Part shown: piece after piece, positions 1 to 11,302 of the stretch
Layout of the letters: each line of letters begins with the position of its first letter
Numbering within the stretch: the stretch's first letter is position 1
Origin: Zygnema cylindricum
Taxonomy: Eukaryota > Streptophyta > Zygnematophyceae > Zygnematales > Zygnemataceae
DNA length: 60,000 nucleotides
Assembly (NCBI GenBank): GCA_037447655.1
Contig: JBBHKE010002744.1
Location: 126,001-186,000 of the forward strand
Direction of reading: 5' to 3'
Position numbers and translations under genes: made by a program
The notes under the pieces: generated by a model
What the model was told of the DNA's origin: nothing
What the model saw: only the letters and a program-made list of their open reading frames with translations
Databases searched by the model: none

Positions 1-1577
1 TCCCAAAGGAAAAATGGTAAAAATATATATATAGCAACGCCTTACTCATTCAAAATGTTAGAGGAAAAAGACAAAGACATCAAACTTGTCCAGAGAAAAC
101 AAACAAAAATGCTCAATTTTTAACATAGAATACAAGAGAGAACGAAGGAATCAAAGAAAGATAGAAGAAAAATGAGTAGCATTTCCTATAAATACCCGAG
201 TACCATTAAAAAAAAAGAAAAAATTGTCATATGATAAACATTAGAAACTGAAATTTGCCTCTACCGGATAAGATACCTCATGCAAAGCAAAAACTTTCCC
301 ATTATGAGAAATCACATTCGTAGTCGCAACTTTTTTTAACACTTTTTCAAAACGAATCGAATTGAAGATAAACCCTAAACGAAAAACAAAGAATTTTCAA
401 AATTTTTAAGTAATTTCCAATTGTAGAATATAACATAGGTGATAACTTAGATAACATAAGCAATTTCATCCTCCAATTTCAGTTTTAATACTCCAAAAGA
501 AGCAAGGCCACCAGTAGGAAAATCTCACAAATCAATAACAACAAAGAACCCCACAAAATGCAAATGAAAGAGTTTAAACCAGAAAATAAGAGAAGAAAAA
601 CAACTCACCAGACACTACACCTCCAGGATCCCCATTAAAACCTCCCCAAAACAATGATTTCCCTGCCTCTTTGTCCAATGCAAGTCCTTCCGTTTCAACA
701 AAACGGTTCACATAGAACGCTCCATTTTCTGTTATCCGCGTTCCGTGCAACATTCCGTCGCCTTCAAAAAGATGATGTCGGGCGGAACCCAAAGGGGAGT
801 TTTTAATAAGAGGATCAAAAAGTGGATTTGGACCATTTCTGTGAATGTAAGCAAACACGAATGTACAGAAAAGAGGTTATCAGAATCTCTTTCGATTCAT
901 TGGTTTATTCATTATTTCCCCCCTCTCTGTCTCCTCTTCCCTCTACCTCCATCACTCATATGTCAGCCACACTTTTGGTTCACTATTCACATCGCTCACA
1001 CTGTTTCCCTCGCATCTTTCCCCTCCTGTCCCTCTTCTCCCTTCCTAATCTTTTTTCGAAGCTTTCTCTACCTCTCCATCGTCCTCCCCATTTCTCTCCC
1101 CTCTATCTTTTACCCTTGTATCGTATTATCCACCCGTATATTTCTCTCTCCTCCTTCCTCTCCCTCTCCTCATGGTGTTCTCGCTTCTGCGCTCTCACTC
1201 TCTATCTCTCTTTTCCCAACTCTCTTTCTCTACCACTTCTTCTCTTCCCCTCTTCTACTTCCCCTCTCACCTTATGAACATTCGAAGTGGGAAGTCAGAT
1301 GGAATTTACCCGGAAACTATACTTAAAGGTCTTATGACGTCACCAATCTCCTATACGAATTTCCAATTTCCTTCTAAAGATTGGTCGTCTGTGATTGGCT
1401 CTTCGGTATCTTTACTTTCTCAAACTCCCAAAAGCATCCTGGAAGGTGCCTTTGAAAAAACGGAACTAAACGACAGATTAGAGGCATTACTGTTTGACTC
1501 TTTATGTCTTCTTCCGGTTCGACTTGCCCGGAATTCTTCCATAATCTTTCGAACTTGAGATTCTCTAATAGAACCAT
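1..1577 (-). pseudogene. Carotenoid cleavage oxygenase, left tandem copy (5' part only, lesioned)
   Basis: This is the 5' part of a carotenoid oxygenase (RPE65/CCD family) gene read right to left; the 3' exons lie beyond the window edge. Three exons can be placed. The first is an N-terminal exon ending at 1271 with donor AG|GTGAGA. The second is 609-838, which encodes NGPNPLFDP and the family motif FEGDGMLHG. The third is 265-341, which encodes NVISHNGKVFALHE. Splice phases agree between exons, and exon lengths (230 and 77 nt) equal those of the right copy at 13.4-14.0 kb. The N-terminal exon contains GNWKFV and RMFI(R), but between them has in-frame stops at 1351-1353 and 1306-1308. Translation could only start at the ATG just before the RNGPNP motif. 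At positions 1-3 the next acceptor expected from the right copy (TTGCAG) is not matched. Family assignment is firm from motifs; enzyme specificity cannot be told. It is probably a pseudogene. Confidence 0.75.
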
Positions 1578-2153
1578 TATTCAAATTGTCAGTTTTGTGA
1601 TTTTTTTTTGTTAAGATTCCGTTGTTTGTAATAATTTTCAACGAAATCTCAATTTTTTTTTCAATATTTTTTTTTCCAAGGCTTCTTTGTCCGTGGGCTC
1701 TTCCAGCGACAATGGGCTTTTGGGTTTTTGGGATTTTGGGCGATAGACTTGGGAACCAACTGGAATTTAGATTTATTCTTAAAATTTAGTGCGAAAATGG
1801 GATTCTTGGAACTACCAAAAATTGCACTTTTTCAAGTGTTAATGAAAGGATTGGAGAGTGACACGTGGACTGACAAGAACGCATAAGTCATTGCTCTAGA
1901 GATAAAGTGAGAGAGAGTCATACTTCTTTGTTTTTCATTGAAGGGCAAAACAATTTTGTTCGCCGTCTAATAGCCATGGTTGAGGGTAATGATGTGCAGC
2001 TATTTATAACACTTGTTTTGACAATTTTTGAACACTATGATTGAGTTTTATAGCCGACAAAAATAGGGGAGGTGTGCACTTGCCGACTCTCTATTGCGAC
2101 GTAGGTCGGCGGGCTACAGTACCGTACAGTACCGTATAATGGTAGCCTTCTAA

Positions 2154-2883
2154 GGGTATGTCCCCATGTGCATAAGTAAGGGTTTTTTACAGTCGTTTCC
2201 TTTAAAACTTAGCGCCGTACTACCTAAGTTGCAACCGTACGAAGGAATCGCAAATTTGTCGCGTACAATTTGCGTCATCTTCGAATTTAGGATGTATGAA
2301 AATTTGTCGTCTTGTGTTTTTCGACCCACTTCCACGACAAAAAACGTCATCTTCAACCTTACGTTTAAAACACATGTGCGATGTTATTGTTAAAACTAGG
2401 TATTTTTCGATACACAAATATGAACATATATTCGCACGTGCCATAATTTTCGAAAATTTTCATACGATTTATAAGGACAAGGTAAAAGTACACAATTTGT
2501 TTGGTTTTGTCCGTTTTCGTCCAGTACCGACTTCTTTTTTGCAATGGGTCTTCAAATTCCGATGCCATTTCACGTCGACCGAATAGGAGACGCAAAGGTA
2601 AAGCGCCTCGTCTCCAACAGTGAAACGACACAGACTCGAATGCAGTACGTCTACAATGTCACGGTAAAACATGCGACATCACAAGCAGTTCCAAAAAATG
2701 CGTGCAACCACAGATTGTAGACGTTTACAACCGTCACAAGTATTGTCGACGTATGCAATCTTCACAAGCGTAAGTTACGATTTCTTCCTTACCGACATAT
2801 GGACACTTGAAAATCTGGTTCGGCGGATCCGCGCTAAAATACAAAGTAAGTTTGCTAAGTTACAAGTACATGGGGACATGCCC
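2154..2883 (+). mobile_element. Harbinger-like non-autonomous element, copy E1
   Basis: The terminal inverted repeat begins GGGTATGTCCCCATGT and ends with the complement ACATGGGGACATGCCC. A TAA trinucleotide lies immediately outside both ends (2151-2153 and 2884-2886). A 3-bp TTA/TAA duplication and ends starting with GGG are typical of PIF/Harbinger elements. No transposase is recognisable in its 730 bp. It occupies the orthologous site to E5 in the right copy of the segmental duplication, so it inserted before the duplication. Confidence 0.75.
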
Positions 2884-2978
2884 TAATGCTCTTGCCGTGT
2901 AATTAAATTACATTAATTACATGGTAAATGTCATCGAAATCGCCTTCACAAGTTTAAGAACGTCCCATGTGGCTAAAC

Positions 2979-4020
2979 AATGGTTTTTATCAAAGGTCAA
3001 AAGTAGGTGAAAGTAGGCCCATACAATATGCCTATTGTATGCAAAACATACAATATTACCTTAAGACCCATATTGAATTCGGACCTATTCGGATCATTAA
3101 AACATTCCGACAAAAAATTGGACTGATTAAAACATTCGGACCAAACATTTTTATTAACACCGTCAGGTTCGGACGATCTGACGGTCGCTGATCAAAGTAG
3201 CGATCTAAGAAGATCACACGAAAAGCCCATAACACAACTTACTATAAAAGGCGAGGACCAACGGCCTACCATAAAAACGCCTACTTTTGAATTGGTTTTT
3301 ATCATAGTTTAAAAGTACGTGAAAGTAGGCCTTTACAATATGCCTATTGTACCCAAAACATACAATATGGCCTTAAGACCCATATAGTATTGGTTGCAAA
3401 ATGAAAAATAACAGTAACAAGGTTGAGTTGCACATCGATCGATAGAGAATTAAACGTCATGTCTAAATTTTGAAAAACATTCAGACAAATTTTTTTTTTT
3501 CCGTGAGTTTGAGGTATTTTTTATTTAAACCGTCAGATTTGGACGATCAGACGGCCTCTGGTAAAGGTAGCGATCTAAGAAGATCACATGAAAAGCCCAT
3601 AACACAACTAACGATACGACTTAAGTCCGCGTTTTTTTTTTCCCGCGGAATGTCATCCTACGCCGTGTCAGTTCGCTAAAAAATTTCGTCCGCCGACGTG
3701 TGCTATACTATGATGATACATCAGATTCGTACGTTCGTACAAGAGTGTGCACAATGCACACACATACAGTATGCCTACTCTGCACTAGTTTTGTGCCAAT
3801 TTTTGTGCGCCTACCAAAGGCCTACCATAAAAACGCCTACTTTTGAACTATGGTTTTTATCTGCCGTTTTCATTTAATTATAGCGCCGTAGTGTTAAAGG
3901 TACAGTCGTACGATATAATCACAGACGTGTAAAGTACAATTTGAGTCTTTCTTCGAACTTAATGTACGACAAGTTGCCGTCTTGTGTTTTTTTTTCGACC
4001 TATTGTCACGTCATCCTCAA
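2979..4020. repeat. Diverged direct repeats of an unclassified element
   Basis: Two diverged copies of one sequence follow each other. The block ..GGTTTTTATCA..AAAGTA.GTGAAAGTAGGCC..ACAATATGCCTATTGTA.. at about 2979-3090 recurs at about 3293-3400. The block ..GACGATC.GACGG..AGCGATCTAAGAAGATCAC.. at about 3166-3242 recurs at about 3534-3610. A reversed part (GCCTACTTTTGAA..) occurs at 3281-3294 and 3831-3845. No coding sequence is supported here. The inverted fragments suggest an old inverted-repeat transposon, but its ends were not resolved. Confidence 0.5.
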
Positions 4021-4032
4021 ACCACGGCCTTA

Positions 4033-4803
4033 GGGTATGTCCCCATGTGCATAAGGGTTTTTTTCTGTCGTTTTGCTGTAAAACTTACCGCGGTACTGCC
4101 TAAGTTCCAACCGTACGAAGGAATCACAAGTTTGTAGAGTACAATTTGCGTCATCCTCGAACTTACGATGTATAAAAAATTGTCTTGTGTTTTTCGACCC
4201 ACTTTGACGACAAAAAACATTATCTTCAACCTTATCTTTAAAACACATGCGCGATGTGTTGTAAAACTAGGGATTTTCTATAAACAAATAGGAACATATA
4301 TTCGCACGTGCCGAAATATTCGAAAATTTTCATACGATTTCTAAGGACAAATAAAGTACAGAATTCGCTATTTTTTGTCCGTTTGCATTCCAATACGACA
4401 AAGAAAACTACACAATTTGTTTGGATTTGTCCGTTTTCGTCCAGTACAGATTTATTTTTTGCAAGGGTCTTCAAATTCAGATACCATTTCACGTCCACCG
4501 GACAGGAGTCGCAAAGGCAAAGAGCCTCGTCTTCAATCGTGAAACGACACATATTGGAATGCGCTACGTCTACAATGTCACGATAAGACATGCGACGTCA
4601 CAAGCAGTTCCAAAAAATATCGTGCGACCACAGATTGTAGACGTTAACAACCGTCACAGGTATTGTTGACGTATACAATCGTCACATGCGTAGGTTACGA
4701 TTTCGTCATTACAGTCATAGGGACACTTGAAAACCGGGTCCGGCGGATCCGCGCTAAAATTCAAAGTAAGTTCGGTAAGTTACAAGTACATAGGGACAAA
4801 CCC
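4033..4803 (+). mobile_element. Harbinger-like non-autonomous element, copy E2
   Basis: Ends are GGGTATGTCCCCATGTGC and ..ACATAGGGACAAACCC, flanked by TTA at 4030-4032 and 4804-4806. The inside matches E1, E5 and E8 along most of its length. The right TTA is directly followed by the first base of E3, so two elements share one target trinucleotide. Confidence 0.75.
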
Positions 4804-4806
4804 TTA

Positions 4807-5752
4807 GGGTATGTCCCCATGTATTAAAGTACATACTTTTCTCTGTCTTTTTGCCCTAAAATTCAGGGAACTTTGAAAAAAACTTTAGTCGTACGATAAA
4901 ATCATTTTTACCAAAGTAAAGTGAACCTCAATTCATACTTTGGATTTACGGCGTGTTTGTCGTTATGTGAACGCATTTTGGCGTTTTACCCTTTTCGACC
5001 CCCAGACAAGAGAATCCAGCCCAAAAAAAAACTTCATCCAAAATCACCTCGAGGGGGTGATTTTAGTTCAAGTACCGCCCAAACAGCGAATGAAAAGCGA
5101 ACCACGCACGCGCCACACGATTTGTAAAAATTTTGGACGAGGGAGAGTCCTCGCTTTTTTTCTCCGCACCCGTCACGCACTATGTACGGAAAAAAAAATT
5201 CCAGGGGTCTCGGACTTCCACTTGCATTCATGGGTCCTTTACATATTTTTTCGTCGTCGTCGCCTCTCCTCTCTCCCTCTCACACTATCGCTTGTATCTC
5301 ACACTTTTTAGAATGAGACAAGACAATATTGGTATAAAATGAAAGATCTTTAAATTTGTTTTTTTTGATTTTTTTTAGGTTTTTTTAATTGCAAATCGAG
5401 TGAGAAAAGTAGAAAAAGCGAAATCGGGAAACCATGGCGGAAAGTTCTTGAATCCGTGACGTTGACGTTGTCACAAGTGAGCGTGACGTCACAATGTCAC
5501 CAAACCCTAACATTTGCAATTTCACAAAAATCTAGACGTCTACAACTGTCGCTGTTTTTGTTGGCGTCACTACCCGTCGGAAGTTTCGCAGTCGCCTTCA
5601 ATCGTCACAAGTTGTAATTACGTCTACAACCGTCACATATCAAAGTTCCGATTTCATTTTCGCACATTGGGACGCTCTTCAAAGTAGTACGGAGAATCTT
5701 CACTATAGTCCAGAATACTTTATCAAAGTACAGATTACATGGGGACGTACCC
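4807..5752 (+). mobile_element. Harbinger-like non-autonomous element, copy E3
   Basis: It starts GGGTATGTCCCCATGTATTAAAG and ends ..ACATGGGGACGTACCC. It is flanked by TTA on both sides (4804-4806, 5753-5755), each shared with a neighbouring element. The interior differs from E1/E2 and has an imperfect palindrome near 5040-5064 (AAAATCACCTCG..GGTGATTTT) that is perfect in E6. No coding sequence was recognised. Confidence 0.7.
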
Positions 5753-5755
5753 TTA

Positions 5756-6458
5756 GGGTGGCGTTCCATCAGACAAAAAGTGAGGTTCTTTACAGAAATC
5801 GGGGCCTCTCCGTACCACGCCGTACCTACTATTTTGTTTTTATACGCGAACAACATTACAGAGAATCTTGCCAATATTCTACAAAGGTCTGGGAGAAAAG
5901 AATGACCGTTGGATATATTTTCGCGAAGCATTCGCTTCCAAATTGTCTGTAAATGGTGATGTACCTCGAGGAGGTACATCACCATTTACAGAAAAATTGA
6001 GCCGCGACACGTTGGATGAAATCGAAATATTTCGCACATGATATATGCATTCAGAAATTCAACGGAAATTACGAAAGTGATCTCGTAACGAACTTTCGTT
6101 GCATTTTTTTTGTTACCGGCCATTCTTCACACTATTTGTGGAAGCACTCATTCGTCACGCGAAAAAGCAGAATCCCTAAAAAAAATGAGCTGGCGTCTGA
6201 CAAGCATTTGCAAAGAGTACAAAATTTGTGTGGTACGATACCTTGGTCCACACGTACATGGTATGCAAATGTCGATTTCGAGTTGAAGCTGGTCGGTGTA
6301 AAAAATATTTGACGATTTTCAAATACGATCTTATGTTTCGTAGAACCACTCTTATTTGTACACGTGGATTACAGACTCTGCGCGATAGTACACATCAAAA
6401 TGTAGCACTCTGTAATGTTGACCGTACGTTTACAGAATTTCCTGATGGAACGCCACCC
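5756..6458 (+). mobile_element. Harbinger-like element E4 with perfect 17-bp inverted ends
   Basis: The ends GGGTGGCGTTCCATCAG and CTGATGGAACGCCACCC are exact inverted repeats. TTA lies outside each (5753-5755, 6459-6461). The terminal sequence differs from the GGGTATGT group, so this is a sister family with the same target preference. It contains a large hairpin at 5947-5991. No transposase is recognisable in 703 bp. Confidence 0.75.
5947..5991. repeat. Perfect hairpin, 21-bp arms, 3-base loop
   Basis: The arm starting CTGTAAATGGTGATGTACC is followed by the spacer GAG and then the exact reverse complement. It lies inside element E4, off-centre. As RNA it would fold into a 21-bp stem. Confidence 0.85.
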
Positions 6459-6891
6459 TTAGTCTTAATTGGCCTTGGTTTTCACGGTTGCTTCTTTTTG
6501 TCGGCTTGCATGTAAGACTTATTTTTTATTGCAGGAGTCCCAAGACTGCAAAGCTGTTTCACGTAATGATGAAAACTTTGCCAAGGCGCCATTGTTGCGC
6601 GCGCCTCCCTCACCTTCGCTCTCCTTCACTCCAAACTTCACTACTTCGCGGCACCACTAGAGGAAGGCACAATGCTGAGGGTGGCCGTTATTCTGTAACT
6701 GTGAATTAAATATTTGACATGACTTTCTTCCTTTCATTGCTTGATGGTAGACTTTTCCTCTAACCCTAGCTGAATAACAGTTGTAAGATTCTATGCTGAC
6801 TGATCTAGTTTTTTCAATGCTTTTGAGGCGCCTTTATATTCATCCGACAATCCTCCCATAAGCAGCATGGCCCGGTGGGCATGTGGTAAAC

Positions 6892-7113
6892 TACACCGCT
6901 AATTGTTATTAGTGTTAAAGTTTTTTTAGTCACTTTAAACATCTTTTCTTCGTGCGCACGTGTCGAATTGTCAATCCGATGGTTGCTATTGGAAGGTAAG
7001 ATTCTCACCTTCCTATTGGTGGTCTCAGATGGAAAATCCGATAAGTGTGCACGATGAAAAGATGTTTAAAGTGGGGAAAAAAAGCTTTAACACGAATAAC
7101 GATTAGCGGTGTA
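6892..7113. mobile_element. MITE with TACACCGC ends, copy M1
   Basis: It starts TACACCGCTAATTGTTATTA and ends with the near-complement ..CGATTAGCGGTGTA. Subterminal arms (..AAACATCTTTTC.. and ..GAAAAGATGTTT..) extend the inverted repeat to about 55 bp. It is 222 bp with no coding capacity. Copies M2-M4 share this layout. The superfamily is not assigned because the target duplication is not clear. Confidence 0.65.
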
Positions 7114-7493
7114 CCTCCTAAACATGCATTTTCTAAAAACAACTTCCTTAATCCAAAACAGTACGCAGAAATACCACCACCTTTATGCTTATATTGAAAG
7201 ATATTTGTTGCAATTATCATCTGTCGCTCGTTGGATATTATTTCACAAGTACATGTCCTCCAAGGACAAGTACATGTCCTCCACGGATTTCCAAATTTTT
7301 GATGCCTTCTTGATTTGAATATGTGCCTTTCTAGCTTTATGGAGAGTGTTTGCATAATGGCATTCATACACTGAGTGTTCTCCTTCTTCTAGGTTGGATC
7401 CGTCTCAGCAAGTGTACCGTCCACCGCATTCATGAGCTCTCAAAATGAGCTCTCTTTGGTGAAGTAAAGCTCCACTATACCTGCCCAATATAG

Positions 7494-7723
7494 GTACCAA
7501 CCGTGAATCGTAATAAGCGTTAATGATTTTTTAGCCACTGAAAACATCTTTTCTCCGTACACATTTTTCCAATTTTCAATTTAATACCACCATTAGTAAG
7601 CTGGGAATCTTACCTTTTAATCGCAACCGTCAGACTCACAATCCGACATGTGTGTACGGAAAAAATATGTTTTAAGAGACGAAAAAAACATTTACGCTAA
7701 TTACGATTCACGGAACTTAGGTA
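7494..7723. mobile_element. MITE related to M1, copy M2
   Basis: The inverted ends ACCGTGAATCGTAATAAGCG and ..CGCTAATTACGATTCACGG enclose the same internal arms as M1 (ACATCTTTTCTCCGTACACA near the left). It is a diverged member of the family. The 380 bp between M1 and M2 hold nothing I can identify. Confidence 0.55.
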
Positions 7724-7951
7724 CTCTGGGAAGTGGGCCCATAACCTGTTGTTCGTAACTCAAATCCTATCGATGCAACTGGATGTTGTAGTGAATAAAT
7801 AGATGAATATATACACAAATAACAAATGTAATGTATTTCTGATTACCAATTTATTTTTTTGATGATGTTCACTTCGTGGAAATGTTTTTGAAACAGCCAT
7901 TTGTGGAGCGATAGAGGAGAGTTTCAAATTTTACCCCAATACCCTATTTAG

Positions 7952-9012
7952 GATGTCGAACTACAAGAACATAAAGTCGACGACCATCGACAAATGTATT
8001 CTGGAATGCAAATTGGATGCAAAATGCAAAATGGTGGCTTGGGAGAAAATTGGCTCCATTTGTTCTTTGAAAAAAAGGGTTCCGGAAGCGACAAAACCAT
8101 ATGCCAGTTCGGATGCCTGGGTCAAATGCGATTCTGGTGAGCTAATTATTTATGTATTAATTAGTATTAACAGTAATTGACTTGGTTATTTCCTTGTTTA
8201 TTTTTCTCCGTTCTTCAGTTCCTGGTGTAACTGAAATTGAAACTCAAACCGAGACTGGACTGAAACTGAGACTATAACTGGAACTGAAATTGTTACTTTT
8301 TTAGTGGAGAAAACATAATCGCTTAACTATCATCGACAAACACGTTTATCTGCTTTTATACCAACATTTTAAAATCACTCGTTTGGTTCCTTGTACAGTT
8401 CTCCCCTCCAATAATTCTTGCAATAATCTTTTTCTTTTTTGTATAGCTGTTTTGCCTCCAGCCCACGAATTTACACATTTTCGAATTTTCCCATCAAAAA
8501 AAATAAAAGCTTACCGTAAAAGTCAGCCCTATTTTTGAAAACCTATGTCAATTCTGCAAACCTTTTCGCTTTTATTCGATTTCACTCTAACACTTTGAAA
8601 TGGTTGTTTGGTATAATTCAACTAGTTTCAAGTTTATTGATTGTAATTAGCATAACAAATAATGTTTATGCCCCTTTTTTAATGTGAATTTTAGGTCCCC
8701 AAACCTTCACATTTCTGCATTACAATGACGCCCATTCTCACCTTCAGCCGGCCGACAATTCAGGAGTTTTATGTCCGCGGTCCTTAGGTAAGCACTTTAA
8801 CAATTTTAAGGTTCATTATTTTCACTGTTTTCAATATTTAGTTTCAATGTTCTGTTTTCACTTTAGAAGCTACTAATTATTTTCCATTTGGTATTCGGTA
8901 CTTTCACAACTTGGTATGTGAGACTTTCACCATATGCAATATTATTATTTTCACTCATTATCATCGATTGTTCCTCAACATTAGGACAAGATTTGGTCAA
9001 ATTTGGCTATAG
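7952..9012 (+). CDS. PAN/Apple-like module joined to 5'-nucleotidase-type phosphoesterase start (gene fragment)
   Basis: A chain of exons with consistent splice sites can be read. Exon 7952-8136 encodes a cysteine module with the spacing of a PAN/Apple domain (CILECKLDAKCKMVAW, then CSLKK, then SDAWVKCDS). Exon 8695-8787 encodes TFTFLHYNDAHSHL, which fits the N-terminal metal-binding signature of the 5'-nucleotidase metallophosphatases (H-x-N-D-x-H). Short exons 8867-8913 (47 nt) and 8985-9012 (28 nt) keep phase and have AG and GT borders. A possible exon starting at 8219 (VPGVTEIETQTETG) reaches a stop at about 8275, so it is either skipped or broken. The rest of the phosphoesterase, including its later metal ligands, was not found downstream. 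PAN domains usually bind protein or carbohydrate outside the cell, and the enzyme family hydrolyses nucleotides. The arrangement suggests a secreted protein, but the gene looks incomplete. Confidence 0.5.
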
Positions 9013-10553
9013 GTAAGAACATTTCTTTATTTCTTTTTTTCAAAGGTTTTGTGCTAGATGAAACCCACTAACACAGCAAAAGACAGCCTAGAGTACCTTC
9101 ACAAATAAGCAACATTGACTTAGCGACACCTAGACACGATTGGCCACTTTTGGCTGCAAACAAGCTCACTTAGAGCATATACTTCACTAATCAATCTGAC
9201 AGAATTTCATGTGCAAACTCTGACCAGACTCTTTAGAACACAGACACAAAGGTTGGCATAAAAGCCACTTTTCTTACTTAGTGAACTTGTGCAAGTTACT
9301 TCAAAAATGTTGAAGTCCTAATTTATACAAATATATCTTACTAACTCTCTAACTACCAATTAGGACACTTTATCCTGTCCTGTTTATATTTTGGTAAATT
9401 TAAATCTAATTACAGTATTACTATACGAACAACCCTGGTTTGTCCCCAAAATAATATAATTTGCACTGCACATACTAAACTAGTACTATAGATACGACAA
9501 ACGTATCCTGGTGGAAACATTCCACCGACCATCGGAATGTTACCATGAGTCATCCTGTATGTTTTGTAGTTACCAAGTGGTCCCCCTTGTCTTCTCGGCC
9601 AATGACCTGTTCTTCCGCCAACACCTGAACCTTCATGCGGTTCATTCCTGTTTATCCGCGTTGTTTGTAGGTCGTAGGATGTAAATCCGACGTTCTCTAT
9701 TAATCCGTACATAAACCTTCAGAATTTCCTTTACCTCCGACTGACTCGTGTACATTTACCAGAACTGTGTATGTGTTACTCTCACATTAGTTTTGGTACA
9801 TTCTCTCTCTCCCCCTCCCCCTCCCCCTTCACAATGGCTTACAAAGAGACCTGAGTTCTGAAACAATGGGCAACTCTCAATGTACACATGCGTTCATTTG
9901 AGTGCACAAAATATATTTTAGCTAAAGACAAATTGTATGGATAATAAATGACTATGTTTTTCTCCCTCTCCCTCTCCCTCCCCTTGTTATTGTTCGATCT
10001 TGTTTTCCATTTTCATTTCACCTTTTCCTCCTTTTCATGTACTAGAGCAGTTTATAACCACACTTCTTTGGAAAAAGCTTAACAGACTAGCTAGCGACAT
10101 GGCCTTTCCACTACTACTTTTCTTAATAAAGCTTTCCATTTAGATACACTACAAAATTCATGACATGGTCCTATATTGATCTGCTAGTTGAGATATCGTA
10201 AATTTCAAAAATCAGTAAAAACCTGCATTGATCATTCCGGTATTTGAGCAGCAAATATGGTGAAGGAGATTTTGTTGGAGGTTGACACAATCAAATTATA
10301 GGCTTTATCACAAAACAGGTAAAATTAATAGTAACAGGTATAATTGCATTGACAATGTTGTTGCACCGGCGATAATGAAACACTAGCAAATGTTCAACCA
10401 AGAAAGTCAAATTGTAGTTAAAAATTTGCAAGGAAGTAAGCCATACTGAGGCCTATCACTTGGCAAAATACACGAAACTAAAACAAGCACATAAAATTAA
10501 AAAAAAAAATATTATGCACGTCAAACTTTGGATTACATGATAGACGTGCAATG
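9013..10553. other. No gene recognised
   Basis: This AT-rich stretch has two short C/T-rich runs (about 9802-9830 and 9960-9985). A 100-residue minus-strand open frame at 9410-9712 is Gly/Pro-rich and resembles nothing I know. It is not supported by splice context or a copy elsewhere. Confidence 0.5.
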
Positions 10554-10770
10554 CACCATGTATCACTATCAGTGTTAATATTTCTTTTGCCACTTAAAAC
10601 ATCTTTCCTCCGCACACACTTGTCAGATTATGAATCTGAAGGTTGCGATTGACAGCCAAGATTCTCACCTTCCCATTGGTGGTCTCCATGTGAAAATAGG
10701 ACAAGTGTGTACAGAGAAAAGATGTTTTGAGTGGCAAAAAAAATATTAACACTAATAGCAATACACGGTG
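10554..10770. mobile_element. MITE related to M1, copy M3
   Basis: The inverted ends (CACCATGTATCACTATCAGTG and ..CACTAATAGCAATACACGGTG) and inner arms (AAAACATCTTTCCTCCG and AGAAAAGATGTTTTG) match M1. The middle block (GATTCTCACCTTCC.ATTGGTGGTCTC) is also shared with M1, which confirms one family. Confidence 0.6.
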
Positions 10771-11302
10771 TAGCTTTTTACTGTTGCCCTTGTATTTGGG
10801 CGATGTACAACATCCTTGCTAAATGGATAAGCGCAAGACTTGTTCACATCATTTACGTTTGTGTGGCGAATTGAGTAACATGTGGAGAATGGGACAAAAT
10901 ATAATATTTAGCCAGAAAAAAACTATCTTAAGTGGCTAAATACAAATGCGTAACACACTATGAAAACTCAATTCTCAAATGATGACACATTTACTTTTGA
11001 AAAAGTCACAATGCCGTCAAAAGGTAACTTACCATATTTTTATTGCATGTTATCATACAAGAAATCATAAACTACATCCACACTTTATTCTGTCCACCTT
11101 TCTAAATCAACCTTCCCATGCAATCAGATACACATTATTTATATGTATATCCTTTTTTCTACAAATACAGTCACAATACTGTGGGAATATTTAAACCCCT
11201 CTACAGCTATACAAAACTACAAGTTGCCATCAATAACCGTGTCGAAGCACATGATAATTATGATGATGATGATGTCATTTCAGTTGAGTATACTCACGTG
11301 AT

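Larger units (their letters stand above)
1..2974. repeat. Left copy of a ~3 kb direct segmental duplication
   Basis: The sequence from the window start to the TAA at 2974-2976 matches 13167-16370 base for base over long stretches. It includes the oxygenase exons, the pyrimidine-rich intron, the 5' flank, and a Harbinger-like element at the same site with the same flanks (..gctcttgc.gtgtaatta..). The copies differ by substitutions and small indels, so the event is not very recent. The spacing between copies is about 13.2 kb. This suggests a unit duplication that took in the whole oxygenase gene and the intervening DNA, although only this part is inside the window twice. Confidence 0.85.

Noticed and set aside
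745-1326. 193-codon plus-strand frame and its counterpart at 13997-14527
   Set aside because: It overlaps minus-strand oxygenase exons and is otherwise a pyrimidine-rich intron; low-complexity Ser/Leu/Pro translation.
9410-9712. 100-codon minus-strand frame, Gly/Pro-rich
   Set aside because: No recognisable domain, no start or splice context, no second copy.
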